Of a stretch of DNA of 64,000 bases, positions 1-15,176 are shown piece by piece (position 1 is the first letter of the stretch; every line of letters starts with the position of its first letter). The notes below the pieces were generated by a model that worked only from the letters and a program-made list of their open reading frames with translations, ran no database searches and was not told the origin of the DNA. Where the stretch lies: NCBI RefSeq assembly GCF_000253115.1, contig NC_014145.1:1364001-1428000 (forward strand). Direction: 5' to 3'. Source of the DNA: Thiomonas arsenitoxydans. GTDB taxonomy: Bacteria > Pseudomonadota > Gammaproteobacteria > Burkholderiales > Burkholderiaceae_C. The translations under genes were made by a program, and so were the position numbers.

Positions 1-1058
1 ATGCGTGCAAGGCGCTCCTGGGTTTGCTCGGTCGCTCGCACGGGGCTGTGGACCACCACCAGGCGATGGCCTTGCCACTGCGCCTCTTCGACGATCTCCT
101 GGTTGGCCTGGGCAGCACGCTCGCTCATGGGCTCGAGAAGATCGACAAACTCACCGTAGCGTCGCCCCGGCACCGCCAGGATGAACTCCAGCGGCCGATC
201 TCCAGCCCCATGCAACTTGGACAACGCCTCGATGTTGTCAAGCGAAAGTAGCCCGCGGTCGGCCACCACCACCAGGCGCCTGATGTGCGGGTAGCGCGAG
301 AGCACCTTCTTCAAGGTGGGCTCCAGGGTCGGCGCCTCGGCGGCGTTGCCGTCGAACACCTCGTGGAAGATCGGCATGCCGTCGGCTGTCTGCACCACGC
401 CCAGCAGGAACTGCCGGGCGATCACGCCCTCCTTGGACAGGCCGAAGTGGCGTACATCACCGTCTTGCTGGCTGAGACCTTCGGCGCGGATGGTGGTCAG
501 ATCGTAAAAGACCACCGAGAGGTCTTCATCAATGAGCGGGCGCAGCAACTGGGCCACGCAGTCGTCGACGGCTTGCTGGTGGTCCATCAGGGCATCCATG
601 CTGCGCAGCAAGTGCTGATGCGTCAGCTTGTCCACGTCGATGCCGGGCATGCTGACGGTCTGCAGCCAGCGCAGCACGCCCAGCTTGGAGTCTGGGTCGC
701 ACAGTCGGTTGAAGACCATCACACGGATCGCGTGCTCGACCGCAGTGGTGAACCGGGCGCGCCGGAAGATGGCGCCCAGGCCATGGAATCCGAGTTCGTG
801 CCACAAGGCGTGCAGGGCCCAAACATCGCCCAACGTCAGCGCCGACTCGAAGCGCACCTGAGACGGATCACTGTCGCCCGAAGGCCGACCCTTGGCCCGC
901 AGCAAGGCCCCCAGCAGGGCATCGAGCGGTCCGCCCTGTTCGTCCAGACGCCCGAGGGTTGCGATCGTGCGTTGCCGGGGTTGGCCATCCGCGTTGCGGA
1001 ACGACTCCACCAGCCGAACGTAGCGGTGACCGCCCGAGGAGGAGATCTTGAGGAACAT
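1..1058 (-). CDS. IS1634-family (IS4-like DDE) transposase, C-terminus off the left edge
   Basis: A reading frame without stops starts at an ATG at 1058 (MFLKISSSGGHRYVRLVES) and runs off position 1, giving about 352 visible residues. It carries the family signatures VFYDLTTIRAEG (first catalytic Asp), GNAAEAPTLEPTL and VVVADRGLLSLDNIEALS (second Asp). The final Glu region lies outside the window. The protein would catalyse cut-and-paste transposition of its IS. It lies directly downstream of an interrupted integrase, so the element inserted into the integrase gene. The family call comes from recognised motifs. Confidence 0.88.
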   Translation of the reverse strand, partial: MFLKISSSGGHRYVRLVESFRNADGQPRQRTIATLGRLDEQGGPLDALLGALLRAKGRPSGDSDPSQVRFESALTLGDVWALHALWHELGFHGLGAIFRRARFTTAVEHAIRVMVFNRLCDPDSKLGVLRWLQTVSMPGIDVDKLTHQHLLRSMDALMDHQQAVDDCVAQLLRPLIDEDLSVVFYDLTTIRAEGLSQQDGDVRHFGLSKEGVIARQFLLGVVQTADGMPIFHEVFDGNAAEAPTLEPTLKKVLSRYPHIRRLVVVADRGLLSLDNIEALSKLHGAGDRPLEFILAVPGRRYGEFVDLLEPMSERAAQANQEIVEEAQWQGHRLVVVHSPVRATEQTQERLAR

Positions 1059-1225
1059 GCACCAAGTATAGCGCTGCGCACGCGCAGATGAACTACTTCA
1101 CGGTAGTAAATTGGCACTACAAAGAAATCTGAAAACGCCCTTCTGAGCGCTTGCAAGTGATTGATTCATAGGACCCCGGCGATTGTTTGTGGCTGCGCAA
1201 CGGCTTCGAACTGTCGAACTCAGGA
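1..1225. mobile_element. IS1634-family insertion sequence, right part only
   Basis: The transposase plus about 165 bp of non-coding sequence beyond its start codon form one end of an insertion sequence. The boundary near 1225 is inferred from the point where the neighbouring integrase protein stops looking like a tyrosine recombinase. No terminal inverted repeat could be paired because the other end is outside the window. Confidence 0.55.
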
Positions 1226-1944
1226 GCACTGGACAGCGCCACCGTCCGGCTCTCGCCGTTCTTGGTGTCCACTAGATGCGCGGTGCGGCGGACGAGATCG
1301 ATCCGCGACCATTCCAGCCCGAGCAACTCGCCCAGGCGCATGCTGGACTCGACGGCCAGGGTGATAGCCTGCCGCATGCCGGGCGCGCGGTCAGACCGTC
1401 CGGCATCTGCGGCAGCAAGCAACGCCTCAAGCTCACCGGGCTGCAAGCGCCGATCCCTTGCCTTGGGCAACGACGGCTTGCGTATCGACTTGACCGGGTT
1501 GCCAGAGGGCAGAGAGATGCTGAGTTCTTTTTCAACGAACGTGAACAGCCCGGACAGCGCGTTGAGATGGTGAATGACAGACTGCGCAGACAGGCCTTCG
1601 GCCAGCAGTTCATCACGCCAGGCCGCCACATCGGCGGCGCGGATGGCGGCAAGAAACATCGGGCCGAACCGCTCCGATGCAACGCGCATGTAGCGCGTCA
1701 CGTCCGCGCGTGATGCCAGCGACTGCACAGGCCCGGCCACATACCGCTCCGCGACCTGCGTGAATGTGGTCTTGCCCGCGTCATCGCGTAGCACGGCGGC
1801 ATTGCCGCGTTGAAGTTCGCGCTCGACCTCCCGCGCCCAGGCCTCCGCGTCGCTTTTCAGATCGAACGTGCGTGAAAGTGTCGGCATGCCGCGCCGCCGA
1901 ATCTGCACCATCCAGCCTGCTTTCCGTTGCTCAAAGTACGCCAT
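1117..1944 (-). pseudogene. Tyrosine recombinase/integrase, C-terminus lost to IS insertion
   Basis: The N-terminal arm (MAYFEQRKAGWMVQIRRRG), SAM-like core-binding domain and start of the catalytic domain are present, including the box-I arginine in SSMRLGELLGL. After VALSSA (about residue 240) the sequence no longer resembles an integrase. The HxxR, LGH and catalytic tyrosine motifs are missing, so it should be inactive. The ATG at 1944 has a G-rich Shine-Dalgarno-like run 8 bases upstream; an in-frame GTG lies at 1965. It sits beside a tRNA-Arg fragment, the expected position for an island integrase. Confidence 0.8.
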
Positions 1945-2036
1945 AACCGAACCCCCGATTCCCACTAGATTCCCACAAATGTCGGGAAAAATACTAGCAG
2001 ATCAAGCATTCATGCGGGTTGCAGCGATTTTGTTTT

Positions 2037-2085
2037 CGGCCTTCTAAGCCGTAGGCCACTGGTTCGAATCCAGTCGGGCAGGCCA
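2037..2085 (+). other. 3' half of tRNA-Arg(TCT), island attachment-site remnant
   Basis: The sequence reads as the 3' part of a tRNA: anticodon stem strand CGGC, loop CTTCTAA with anticodon TCT, pairing strand GCCG, T arm ACTGG/TTCGAAT/CCAGT, acceptor strand CGGGCAG, discriminator G and CCA. The matching 5' acceptor strand and D arm are absent upstream, and homology starts at the anticodon stem. This is typical of an att core where a tyrosine recombinase integrated. The intact tRNA copy should lie at the far left end of the island, outside this window. Confidence 0.75.
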
Positions 2086-2136
2086 CTTTTCAGACCGGAT
2101 ACTCAACTTGCTCGGGAGCAGCACACGTAGCTGCGT

Positions 2137-3645
2137 TCAGTTGCTGTGCGTGCGCAGGTAGTCGAGCGAGGCGGCGGTTTCTGGGCTGAGACCTTGGGCG
2201 TTTTGTGACAGCAGGGCGTTTTCGATCTTGGTGGCCAGGGTCTTGCCGAGTTCCACGCCCCATTGGTCGAAGGGGTTGATGCCGTAGAGCCAGCCTTCCA
2301 CGACGGTGCGATGTTCATACAGGGCCAGCAGGGCGCCGAGGTGGTAGGCGCTCAAGCGCTCCATCCAGATGAAGGTGGACGGGCGGCCACCGGGGCAGGC
2401 GCGGTGATGCGCGGCGCGGGCGGCGGCTTCGGGCGACATGCCTTGGGCCATGAGTTCGGTTTGCCAGCTAGAGGCGTCTTTGCCGTTCCACAGCGCGTCG
2501 GCCTGGCCCAGCGCGTTGGCCAGCAGCGCCATGTGTTCGCGCAGGTGGCGGTGCCAGGGATGGGCTACGGCGACGATTTCGTGGAACACGGGAACGGCGG
2601 CCTGGTGCAGCAGTTGAAAATAGGTGTGCTGCACCGGGGTGCCCACGCCGCTGATGACCGCAGGGCCGCTGACGTGGACGGGCTGCATGCCGTCGGCGCT
2701 GGTGGATTTGCCCAGCGATTCCATCAGCAGTTGTTGCAGGTACAGCGGCATGCGCGAGAACGCATCGCCATACAGCCCGATGGAGAGCAGGGGCAGGCCA
2801 AAGCGCACGCGATAGGCGTGCGACAAGCCAGCCATCAGCCCCGGGGCGCTGCTTTCCAACGGGGTGCTGAGGAAGTGCTGGTCCATATCGTGCGCGCCGG
2901 CGTGAAGCTGGGTCACGGTTTCACGGCCGAAGGCGAGCAGCAACACCATGCCGTGGGCACTCCACAGCGAGAAGCGTCCGCCGATCTCGGGCAACGAGCG
3001 GAAGATCTGATTCGCAGGCAAGCCAAAGCGCTGCAGCGCCAGCTCAGCGTTGGCAGTGAGCGCGACCAGGCGTTGGCGGGCCTTGTCAGTGCCGATGCCG
3101 TCGCCCAGCCAGCGCAGGGCGATGTCGGCGTTGCGCATGACTTCCTGGGTGCGGAATGACTTGCTGTTGATGATGATCCAGCTGCGCTCGGGCTTGGCCG
3201 CCGCCAACGCGGCGTCGATGGTGGCGCCGTCGAGGTTGGCGACCCAGTGCACGCGGCAACGCGGCGTCTGCAGCACCGAGAGGGCGGTGTGCAGCGCGAG
3301 CATGGGGGTTTCAGAGCCGCCAGCCCCGAGATGAATGATGTCGAGCCCTTCCGCTCCGGCTTGTTCCACCCGTTGGTCTACCCAGTCGGCCATGCGGGTG
3401 AACTCGGCTTGCAGAAAGTCGGCGGCGGCCTGCGAGGGCGCATCAAACCCCTTGGCGCCCAGCCGGGACAGCACATGCCAGGCGGGACGGTTTTCGCTGC
3501 CGTTGAGTACCGTCTTGCTCACCAGGTCTTGCGCCTTGTTGGGCAGGGCGGCGAGGGTTTTGAGCGCGGTGGCGAGCGCCTGCTCGCCGTGGCGGGTGAA
3601 CTCCAGCCGCAGGCCGGCGGTGTCGATGGTCTTGGGTGTGGGCAT
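2137..3645 (-). CDS. pgi: Glucose-6-phosphate isomerase
   Basis: This 502-residue cytoplasmic enzyme interconverts glucose-6-phosphate and fructose-6-phosphate. Family signatures are visible: GGRFSLWSAHGM (signature 1), the phosphate-binding NSKSFRTQE region, and GINPFDQWGVELGK near the C-terminus. Length is slightly below the roughly 550 residues of E. coli Pgi, as in many betaproteobacteria. It is the last gene of the leftward glycogen and glucose-phosphate run, 67 bp downstream of glgP, and links glycogen-derived hexose phosphate to glycolysis or gluconeogenesis. Confidence 0.95.
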   Translation of the reverse strand: MPTPKTIDTAGLRLEFTRHGEQALATALKTLAALPNKAQDLVSKTVLNGSENRPAWHVLSRLGAKGFDAPSQAAADFLQAEFTRMADWVDQRVEQAGAEGLDIIHLGAGGSETPMLALHTALSVLQTPRCRVHWVANLDGATIDAALAAAKPERSWIIINSKSFRTQEVMRNADIALRWLGDGIGTDKARQRLVALTANAELALQRFGLPANQIFRSLPEIGGRFSLWSAHGMVLLLAFGRETVTQLHAGAHDMDQHFLSTPLESSAPGLMAGLSHAYRVRFGLPLLSIGLYGDAFSRMPLYLQQLLMESLGKSTSADGMQPVHVSGPAVISGVGTPVQHTYFQLLHQAAVPVFHEIVAVAHPWHRHLREHMALLANALGQADALWNGKDASSWQTELMAQGMSPEAAARAAHHRACPGGRPSTFIWMERLSAYHLGALLALYEHRTVVEGWLYGINPFDQWGVELGKTLATKIENALLSQNAQGLSPETAASLDYLRTHSN

Positions 3646-3712
3646 GAGGTTCGGCGGGCGGATTGAGTCGGACGAAAATCGATCGATGGACGCAGGGGTG
3701 AGCTGACGGGGC

Positions 3713-6196
3713 TTAGCTTAGCAAGGGCTTGGCGTGCCAGATCTGCTCGGCGTATTCGGCAATGGTGCGGTCGGAGGAGAACGGGCCCATGCCGGCCACA
3801 TTGGTCAGCGCTTTTTTCGCCCACTCATCAGGCTTGCGGTAGAGCGCATCGACCTTGCTCTGCGTGGCGATATAGCTGGCGTAGTCGGCCAGCAGCATGT
3901 AGTGGTCGCCCCAGTTGACCAGCAGGTCGTAGATGCTCTGATAGCGATGCGGTTCTTCCGGACTGAAGCGGCCGTCGCGCAGGGTTTCGAGCACGCGCGC
4001 CAGCTCGGGGTTGGCGCCGACGATGGCGTTGGGCTGGTAGCCAGTCATGCGCAGATCGGTCACTTCGCCTGCGGTCAGGCCGAAGATGAAAATGTTGTCG
4101 GCGCCGACGTTCTCCTGGATTTCGACATTGGCACCGTCGAGCGTGCCGATGGTCAGCGCGCCGTTGAGCGCCAGTTTCATATTGCCGGTGCCCGAAGCCT
4201 CGGTACCCGCGGTGGAAATTTGCTCGGATAGGTCGGCCGCTGGAATGATGACTTCGGCCGCACTCACGCTGTAGTTGGGCACGAACACGACTTTGAGCAG
4301 ATCGCCCACGCGGTCATCGTTGTTGATGGTTTTGGCGACATCGTTGATGAGCTGGATGATGAGCTTGGCCATGTGATAGGCCGAGGCCGCCTTGCCCGAA
4401 AAAATGACGACGCGCGGCACGGTGACGCTGCCCGGCTGTTCGAGGATGCACAGGTAGCGGGTTATGACGTGCAGCACATTGAGCAGCTGGCGCTTGTATT
4501 CATGGATGCGTTTGACCTGCACGTCGTACAGCGCATCGACCGGGATGGTCACGCCGTGATGGGTTTTCAGCCACGCGGCGAATCGCGCCTTGTTGCTGCG
4601 TTTGGCGCCCTGGAACTCTTTGACGAGGTCTGAGCTGCCCAGCAGCGGGCGCAGCTTGGCCAGTTCGGACAGGTCGCGCCGCCAGTGGGCGCCGATGGTT
4701 TTGTCGAGCAGCGCGGCCAGCGGCGGATTGGCCAGCGCCAGCCAGCGACGCTGGGTGATGCCGTTGGTCTTGTTGTTGAAGCGGGCGGGCCAGAGCTTGG
4801 CGAAGTCGGCAAAGATGGACTGCTGCATCAGTTCGGAGTGCAGCTTGGAGACGCCATTGACCGAATGGCTGGCGAGCACGGCAAGATAAGCCATGCGCAC
4901 TGAACGCGTGCCCGATTCGTTGACCAGAGAGACGTGCCGCATGAGGTTCACATCGTGCCCGTGCTTCTGCGTCAGCCGGGTGAGGAAGTAGGCGTTGATG
5001 TCGAGAATGATCTGCAGGTGGCGGGGCAATACGCGGCCCAGCATGTCGATCGGCCAGGTTTCAAGCGCCTCCGACATCAGGGTGTGGTTGGTGTAGGAGA
5101 ACACGCCCTGACAGATGCGCCAGGCATCGTTGAAGGGCAGGTGATGGACGTCGAGAAACAGGCGCATCAACTCCGGAATGGCGAGCACCGGGTGGGTGTC
5201 GTTGAGGTGGATGGACACCTTGTCGGCGAACTGGTCGAAGCCGGTATGCGTCTGCAGGTAGCGGCGCATCAAATCTTGCACGCTGGCGCTGCAGAAAAAG
5301 TATTCCTGATGCAGCCGCAGCTCGCGTCCGGCGTCGGTCGAGTCGTCGGGGTAGAGCACGCGTGAGACGTTTTCGGAATGGTTTTTCTGCTCGACCGCGC
5401 CGAAGTAGTCGCCGCGGTTGAAGGCGCCCAGATCGATCTCCTTGGTGGCCTTGGCGGACCACAGCCGCAGGGTGTTGGTCGTGGTGGTGTCGTAGCCGGG
5501 AATGATGGTGTCGTAGGCCATGGCCTCGACATCGTGGGTGTCCACCCAGCGGGCGCGGTCGCCCTCTTTGATCACATGACCGCCGAACTGCACGCGGTAC
5601 ACCACTTCGGGGCGGGGGAACTCCCAGGGATTGCCGTCGGTCAGCCAGTAGTCGGGCGTCTCCACCTGGCGGCCATCGACGATGGTCTGGCGGAACATGC
5701 CGTAGTCGTAGCGGATGCCGTAGCCGTAGCCGGGAATGCCCAGCGTGGCCATGCTGTCGAGAAAGCAGGCGGCCAGGCGGCCCAGACCGCCGTTGCCTAA
5801 AGCAGCGTCGGGCTCCAGATCGGCGATGGCGTTCATGTCCACACCCAGTTCGCGCAGCGCCTGGCGCAGCGGCTCGGTGATTTCCATGGCGAGCAGGGCA
5901 TTGGTGAAGGCGCGGCCGATGAGAAATTCCATCGACAGGTAATAGACCTGCTTGGCGTCTTGTTCGTTGCGGGCGTGGGTGGTGTCGAACCAGCGTTCCA
6001 CCATCAGGTCGCGCACGGCGTAAGACGCGGCGTGCAGCCAGTCGACCGGCTGCGCCGAACGCGGGTCTTTGCCGATCTGGAACATCAGCTTGTTGGAGAT
6101 GGCGCGCTTGAGCGCCGCCACGTCGTGCGGCGGGGTGTCGTGGACGAAGGGAACGTTCGCGGCTTCGGGAATGGGCGGTTTAGGTTCGGGGGTCAT
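3713..6196 (-). CDS. glgP: Glycogen phosphorylase
   Basis: This 827-residue GT35 enzyme phosphorolyses alpha-1,4-glucan to glucose-1-phosphate using pyridoxal phosphate. The N-terminal region has [22 protein letters not shown] and [18 protein letters not shown]. The PLP-lysine motif [20 protein letters not shown] lies in the C-terminal third. Its ATG at 6196 overlaps the glgA stop by 4 bp (ATGA), implying translational coupling. Full length for the family. It is placed with the synthetic genes glgA, glgB and glgC, so synthesis and mobilisation are co-transcribed. Confidence 0.96.
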   Translation of the reverse strand: MTPEPKPPIPEAANVPFVHDTPPHDVAALKRAISNKLMFQIGKDPRSAQPVDWLHAASYAVRDLMVERWFDTTHARNEQDAKQVYYLSMEFLIGRAFTNALLAMEITEPLRQALRELGVDMNAIADLEPDAALGNGGLGRLAACFLDSMATLGIPGYGYGIRYDYGMFRQTIVDGRQVETPDYWLTDGNPWEFPRPEVVYRVQFGGHVIKEGDRARWVDTHDVEAMAYDTIIPGYDTTTTNTLRLWSAKATKEIDLGAFNRGDYFGAVEQKNHSENVSRVLYPDDSTDAGRELRLHQEYFFCSASVQDLMRRYLQTHTGFDQFADKVSIHLNDTHPVLAIPELMRLFLDVHHLPFNDAWRICQGVFSYTNHTLMSEALETWPIDMLGRVLPRHLQIILDINAYFLTRLTQKHGHDVNLMRHVSLVNESGTRSVRMAYLAVLASHSVNGVSKLHSELMQQSIFADFAKLWPARFNNKTNGITQRRWLALANPPLAALLDKTIGAHWRRDLSELAKLRPLLGSSDLVKEFQGAKRSNKARFAAWLKTHHGVTIPVDALYDVQVKRIHEYKRQLLNVLHVITRYLCILEQPGSVTVPRVVIFSGKAASAYHMAKLIIQLINDVAKTINNDDRVGDLLKVVFVPNYSVSAAEVIIPAADLSEQISTAGTEASGTGNMKLALNGALTIGTLDGANVEIQENVGADNIFIFGLTAGEVTDLRMTGYQPNAIVGANPELARVLETLRDGRFSPEEPHRYQSIYDLLVNWGDHYMLLADYASYIATQSKVDALYRKPDEWAKKALTNVAGMGPFSSDRTIAEYAEQIWHAKPLLS

Positions 6197-7767
6197 GGGA
6201 GAGCGTGGGAAAAATTCGGGAGGGCAGCCTGGTAGACCACACGGTATTGTCGGGCCGCCTGCGTCCAGCTGAAGTCTTGATGCATGCCGGTTTGCCGCAC
6301 CCGCGACCAGGCGCGCGGCTGGCGATAGAGGGCCAGCGCACGCCGCACCGCGTGGCGGTAATCCGCTTCGGAAAAGTTTGCAAAAACAATGCCCGTGGCC
6401 GTGCCGTCGTCGAGGGTGGCGAGATCGGCGTCGACCACGGTGTCGGCCAGACCGCCCACGGCGCGCACCAGCGGCAGGCTGCCGTAGAGCAGGCCGTACA
6501 TCTGGGTGAGGCCGCAGGGCTCGAATCGGGACGGCACGAGGGTGATATCGCTGCCGGAAAAAATGCGGTGGGCAAAGGCTTCGTCGTAGCCAACGCGCAG
6601 GGCCACGCTGCCCGCATGACGCTGTGCCGCATGGCTGAAGGCCGTTTCCAGTTCGTGGTCGCCGCTACCCAAGACCAGCAACTGCCCGCCGCCTTCAACC
6701 AGGGTGTCGATGGCGGCGAGTACGAGGTTGAGGCCCTTCTGCTCGGTCAGGCGGCTGACCACGGTGAACAGGGGCGTGTCTTTGCTGAGAGTCAGACCGG
6801 TTTCTTCTTGCAAGGCGGCTTTGCAGCGCGACTTGCCCGCGAGACTTTCGGCGCTGTAGTGTCGCGGAATGTGGGCGTCGGTCGCGGGATTCCACACGGC
6901 CGCATCGACCGCGTTGAGAATGCCGCTGAGGTCGTTGCGCCGGGTGCGCAGCAGCCCATCGAGGCCGAAGCCCTGTTCGGGCGTCTGGATTTCGCGCGCA
7001 TAGCTGGGGCTGACCGTGGTGATCTTGTCGGCGTAAAACAGACCGGCCTTCATGAACGAGACCTGGCCATGAAATTCCAGACCATCGACTTGAAACGCGG
7101 CGGAAGGCAGGCCGAGATCGCCCATCACGTCTGCCGGAAAAATGCCCTGGTAGGCCAGGTTGTGCACGGTATAGATACATGGCACCGGCTTGCCCGCGCT
7201 GAATTTCAGGCAGGCTGCCGTCAGGCCGGCATGCCAGTCGTGGCCGTGCACGAGGTGCGGCGCCCAGGCGGCGTCAAGGCCGCGCGCGAGCCGCGCTGCC
7301 GCCCAGCCCAGCGCGGCGAAACGCCGATGATTGTCGGCGTAGGGACGGCGCTGCGCGTCTTCGTAGGGATTGCCCGGGCGGTTGTATAGGCTGGGCGCGT
7401 CGAGCACATAGGCGTGTACCGGGCGGCCCTCGGCGCCTGGCACGGCGGGAAGCGTGCCGAACAGCACGCCGACGGTCTCGCCCCAGGGCAGGGCGAACTG
7501 GCCGATCGTTTCGCCGCTCGCCAGACCGGCGCGGATGGCGGGAAAACCGGGCAGCAGCACGCGCGTGTCGCAACCGGCCGTGGCCAGCGCCGCGGGCAGG
7601 GCGCCGGCGATATCGGCCAGGCCGCCGGTCTTGAGCAGGGGGAAGATTTCGGCACTGACCTGCAGCACGCGCAAGGCCACCCCGCCGCCGGGCCGCCCCA
7701 AGGCGGGGTGCGCCCCCTCGGGGGGCAGCGCAGGCGAAGCCGCAGCTTGGGGGCTAGGTTCAGTCAT
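6193..7767 (-). CDS. glgA: Glycogen synthase (ADP-glucose), GT5
   Basis: This 524-residue GT5 enzyme elongates alpha-1,4-glucan from ADP-glucose. The N-terminal nucleotide-sugar motif [20 protein letters not shown] (KxGGL type) starts after about 35 extra residues rich in Pro and Gly. The C-terminal GT-B motif [15 protein letters not shown] is present. The start overlaps the end of glgC by 8 bp and the stop overlaps glgP by 4 bp. An internal ATG would shorten the N-terminal extension, so the exact start is less certain than the function. Confidence 0.94.
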   Translation of the reverse strand: MTEPSPQAAASPALPPEGAHPALGRPGGGVALRVLQVSAEIFPLLKTGGLADIAGALPAALATAGCDTRVLLPGFPAIRAGLASGETIGQFALPWGETVGVLFGTLPAVPGAEGRPVHAYVLDAPSLYNRPGNPYEDAQRRPYADNHRRFAALGWAAARLARGLDAAWAPHLVHGHDWHAGLTAACLKFSAGKPVPCIYTVHNLAYQGIFPADVMGDLGLPSAAFQVDGLEFHGQVSFMKAGLFYADKITTVSPSYAREIQTPEQGFGLDGLLRTRRNDLSGILNAVDAAVWNPATDAHIPRHYSAESLAGKSRCKAALQEETGLTLSKDTPLFTVVSRLTEQKGLNLVLAAIDTLVEGGGQLLVLGSGDHELETAFSHAAQRHAGSVALRVGYDEAFAHRIFSGSDITLVPSRFEPCGLTQMYGLLYGSLPLVRAVGGLADTVVDADLATLDDGTATGIVFANFSEADYRHAVRRALALYRQPRAWSRVRQTGMHQDFSWTQAARQYRVVYQAALPNFSHALP

Positions 7768-9088
7768 CGTCTTCCTCGTTCAGCTCGGTCTCGCCCAGCG
7801 CCCGCAGCATTTTTTTGGTCACCAGCACCACGCCATTGGGGGTCCGCTCGAAGCGTTTGGCGTCGAGCTCCGGGTCTTCGCCGATCACCATGCCCTCGGG
7901 CAGCACGCAGCCGCGGTCGAGTATCACTTTGTTCAGGCGGCAGGAGCGGTTGATGAGCACATCGGGCAACAGCACGCACTCGTTGATGGTGCAGAACGAG
8001 TGCACCCGCACATTGGAGAACAACACCGAGTTGCTGACCGAGGAGCCCGAGAGAATGCACCCGCCCGAGACCATCATGTTGATGGTCTTGCCGTGGCTGC
8101 CGTTGTGGTCTTGCACGAACTTGGCCGGAGGAAGCTGGCGCTGGCTGGTCCAGATCGGCCATTCGGTGTCGTAGAGGTTGAGCTCGGGGGTGACCGAGGC
8201 CAGATCGAGGTTGGCGGCCCAGAAGGCGTCGAGCGTGCCGACGTCGCGCCAGTAGGGCTGGCTTTGCTGCCCGCCCTGCACGCACGACATGGAAAAGGGA
8301 TGCGCGTGCGCCAGGCCTGCGCGCACCGCTTTGGGGATGATGTCTTTGCCGAAGTCGTGCGAGGAGGCGGGGTCGGCCATGTCTTCGTCCAGCATGCGGT
8401 AGAGCGCGCTGGCGTTGAAGATGTAGATGCCCATGCTGGCCAGCGACATCTGTTCGTTGCCGGGCATGGCGGGGGGATCCGCGGGTTTTTCGATGAACTC
8501 GACGATCTTGCGGCTTGCGTCGATGGACATGACGCCGAAGGCGCTGGCCTCGCTGCGCGGCACTTCGATGCAGCCCACGGTGACCTGCGCGCCGCTGGTG
8601 GCGTGGTCTTGCAGCATGATGGAGTAGTCCATCTTGTAAACATGATCGCCGGCCAGAATCACCACATATTCGGGCTTGCTCGACTGGATGATGTCGATGT
8701 TCTGATAGACCGCATCTCCCGTGCCGCGGTACCAGTGTTCTTCGTCCACCCGTTGCTGCGCGGGGAGCAGATCGACCATTTCGTTGAGTTCGGCGCGCAA
8801 AAAGCTCCAGCCGCGCTGCAGGTGGCGCAGCAGCGAGTGCGATTTGTATTGGGTGATCACGCCGATGCGGCGGATGCCCGAATTGACGCAGTTGGACAGC
8901 GCGAAGTCGATGATGCGGAACTTGCCGCCGAAATACACCGCGGGCTTGGCGCGCTTGTCGGTGAGTTGCTTGAGCCGCGAGCCGCGCCCGCCGGCCAGCA
9001 CCAGGGCGATGGAGCGGCGCACCAGCATGTGCGGCTGCATCTGGCGATCTTGCATGTTCATCGGGCTCAAGGGGCTGTTCTGATTCAT
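7760..9088 (-). CDS. glgC: Glucose-1-phosphate adenylyltransferase
   Basis: This 442-residue enzyme makes ADP-glucose from glucose-1-phosphate and ATP, the committed step of glycogen synthesis. It shows the pyrophosphorylase motif [20 protein letters not shown], the activator and substrate region [24 protein letters not shown] and a C-terminal left-handed beta-helix. The ATG at 9088 (MNQNSPLSP) was chosen because GGAGACC sits just upstream. The same frame stays open far upstream only because it overlaps pgm in another frame. The gene lies 50 bp downstream of pgm. Confidence 0.95.
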   Translation of the reverse strand: MNQNSPLSPMNMQDRQMQPHMLVRRSIALVLAGGRGSRLKQLTDKRAKPAVYFGGKFRIIDFALSNCVNSGIRRIGVITQYKSHSLLRHLQRGWSFLRAELNEMVDLLPAQQRVDEEHWYRGTGDAVYQNIDIIQSSKPEYVVILAGDHVYKMDYSIMLQDHATSGAQVTVGCIEVPRSEASAFGVMSIDASRKIVEFIEKPADPPAMPGNEQMSLASMGIYIFNASALYRMLDEDMADPASSHDFGKDIIPKAVRAGLAHAHPFSMSCVQGGQQSQPYWRDVGTLDAFWAANLDLASVTPELNLYDTEWPIWTSQRQLPPAKFVQDHNGSHGKTINMMVSGGCILSGSSVSNSVLFSNVRVHSFCTINECVLLPDVLINRSCRLNKVILDRGCVLPEGMVIGEDPELDAKRFERTPNGVVLVTKKMLRALGETELNEEDDD

Positions 9089-9138
9089 GGCTGGTCTCCT
9101 GTGTGTTTTAGGGGTGAAGCTCGAAGGCAAACTGACTG

Positions 9139-12962
<3,824 letters not shown>

Positions 12963-12966
12963 GGCA

Positions 12967-15162
12967 TCAGGCGGCGGGCCGCAGAATGACGCAAGCCAGC
13001 GGCGGCAGGGTGAGTTGCAGCGAGAACGGGCGGCCATGCGAGGGCTGGGCCTCGGCTTCGCGCAGGGCCAGCGACAGGCCGGAGCCGTCGTACACGGCAT
13101 CGTCGGTATTGATCAGCGCCTCCCAGCGCCCGCCTTGCGGCACGCCGATGCGGTAGTCGTGACGCGGGGTGGGGGTGAAGTTGCACAGCACGACGAAGCG
13201 GCTGCCCTCGCTGGCACCGCGCTCGTAGGCCAGCACCGATTGCGAAGCGTCGTCATAGGTGATCCAGGCGAAGCCGCCCGGGTGATGGTCGAGCTGATGC
13301 AGCGCCGGGTGGGCGCGGTAGGTGAGGTTGAGGTCGCGCACCAGACGTTGCACGCCCTGGTTGGGCGCGTGCAGCAGCGCGTCCCAGTCGAGGCTGTAGT
13401 CGGACTGCCATTCCGAAGCCTGCGCGAATTCGTCGCCCATGAACAGCAGCTTCTTGCCAGGATGACTGAACATATAGCCGAGATAGGCGCGCAGGTTGGC
13501 GAACTGTTGCCAGCGGTCGCCGGGCATCTTGGCGAGCAGCGAGCCTTTGCCATGCACCACTTCGTCGTGCGAGAGCGGCAGCACGAAGTTCTCGTCATAG
13601 GCGTACATCATGCTGAAGGTCAGCTCGTTGTGGTGGTACTTGCGGTGCACCGGGTCTCGGCGGATGTAGCTCAGGCTGTCGTGCATCCAGCCCATATTCC
13701 ACTTGTAGTGAAAGCCCAGGCCGCCGCTTTGCAGGTCGTCGCTCGGCGGGCGGCTGACGCCGGGAAAGGCGGTGGACTCTTCCGCGAGGGTTATGGCGCC
13801 CGGCCGCTGCACGCCGACGGTGTGGTTCATGCGGCGCAGAAAGTCGATGGCTTCGAGGTTCTCACGTCCGCCGAACTTGTTGGGCACCCACTGACCGGCC
13901 GGGCGGCTGTAGTCGCGGTAGAGCATGGAGGCTACGGCGTCCACGCGCAGGCCGTCGATGTTGAAGCGCTCCAGCCAGTACAGGGCGTTGGCCACCAGAT
14001 AGTTGCGTACTTCGGTGCGGCCGAAGTTGTAGATCAGGGTGTTCCAGTCGTGGTGGAAGCCCTCTTTCGGGTCGGCGTATTCGTACAGATGTGTGCCGTC
14101 GAAGTTGGCCAGGCCATGCGGGTCGGATGGAAAGTGTGCCGGCACCCAGTCGAGAATCACGCCCAGTCCGGCTTCGTGCGCGGCATCGACCAAAAACTGA
14201 AAGTCTTCGGGCGTGCCGAAGCGCGCGGTGGGCGCATACAGGCTGATGGGCTGATAGCCCCAGGAGCCGTCGAAGGGATGTTCGCTGACCGGCAGCAGCT
14301 CCAGATGGGTGAAGCCCAGGTCGCGGGCATAGGGCACCAGGGTTTCGGCCAGTTCGCGGTAGCTCAGCCAGCGCCAGCCCTCCACCTTGCGCCACGAGCC
14401 CAGATGCACCTCGTAAATGCTGATGGGTGCCTCGAAGCCATTGGCCTGCGCCATGCCGGGGCGGATGGGGTGCAGGGGCGGCAGGCCCTGCACGATGCTG
14501 GCGGTGTTGGGTCGCAGTTCGGCGCGGAAGGCCATCGGATCGGCCTTTTGCAGCAGTTCGCCGTGCTGGGTGAGGATCTCGAATTTGTAAAGCGCGCCCT
14601 GGCTCACGCCGGGGAGGAAGATTTCCCACACGCCGCATTCGCGCCGCAGCCGCATGGGGTGGCGGCGGCCGTCCCAGCCGTTGAAATCGCCGATCACCGA
14701 AACGCGCCGCGCGTTGGGCGCCCACACCGCAAAGCGTGTGCCAGCCACGCCGAGCATCTCGCCCGGATGCGCGCCCAGACATTCGTAGGGACGCAGATGG
14801 GTGCCTTCGGCCAGCAGCCAGGCGTCGGTCTCGCCCAGCACTTGCGGAAAGCGGTAGGGGTCTTCGAGGTCGGTCACCCAGTTCGGATCGCCCGGCTGCA
14901 AGGGCGGCCAGGTCACCCGCAGCACATAGTCGAAGGGCTTGCGGCGGTGGCCCATGCGGGCGCTGAATACCGCGGTCTCGTGCTGCCGCTCCAGCGCGGC
15001 GACCGATTCGCCGCTGGTGCGCTCGATCACCTCCACGCCCAGCGCGCCGGGCAGTACGGCATTCACCCACAGCGTGGCGCCGCGCAAATGCATGCCGAGC
15101 ACGCCAAAAGGGTCGGCGTGGTGGCCTGCGGCGAGGTCGGCGATGTCGTGTTCGGTCAGCAT
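12967..15162 (-). CDS. glgB: 1,4-alpha-glucan branching enzyme, GH13
   Basis: This 731-residue enzyme introduces alpha-1,6 branches into glycogen. The order is an N-terminal branching-enzyme domain ([17 protein letters not shown]), CBM48 with [20 protein letters not shown], and a GH13 barrel with [34 protein letters not shown] (nucleophile Asp) and [16 protein letters not shown] (acid Glu). It also has [16 protein letters not shown] and a C-terminal all-beta domain. Full length for the two-N-domain type. It follows malQ with a 14-bp gap. Confidence 0.96.
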   Translation of the reverse strand: MLTEHDIADLAAGHHADPFGVLGMHLRGATLWVNAVLPGALGVEVIERTSGESVAALERQHETAVFSARMGHRRKPFDYVLRVTWPPLQPGDPNWVTDLEDPYRFPQVLGETDAWLLAEGTHLRPYECLGAHPGEMLGVAGTRFAVWAPNARRVSVIGDFNGWDGRRHPMRLRRECGVWEIFLPGVSQGALYKFEILTQHGELLQKADPMAFRAELRPNTASIVQGLPPLHPIRPGMAQANGFEAPISIYEVHLGSWRKVEGWRWLSYRELAETLVPYARDLGFTHLELLPVSEHPFDGSWGYQPISLYAPTARFGTPEDFQFLVDAAHEAGLGVILDWVPAHFPSDPHGLANFDGTHLYEYADPKEGFHHDWNTLIYNFGRTEVRNYLVANALYWLERFNIDGLRVDAVASMLYRDYSRPAGQWVPNKFGGRENLEAIDFLRRMNHTVGVQRPGAITLAEESTAFPGVSRPPSDDLQSGGLGFHYKWNMGWMHDSLSYIRRDPVHRKYHHNELTFSMMYAYDENFVLPLSHDEVVHGKGSLLAKMPGDRWQQFANLRAYLGYMFSHPGKKLLFMGDEFAQASEWQSDYSLDWDALLHAPNQGVQRLVRDLNLTYRAHPALHQLDHHPGGFAWITYDDASQSVLAYERGASEGSRFVVLCNFTPTPRHDYRIGVPQGGRWEALINTDDAVYDGSGLSLALREAEAQPSHGRPFSLQLTLPPLACVILRPAA

Positions 15163-15176
15163 GGCGAGGTTCCAGT

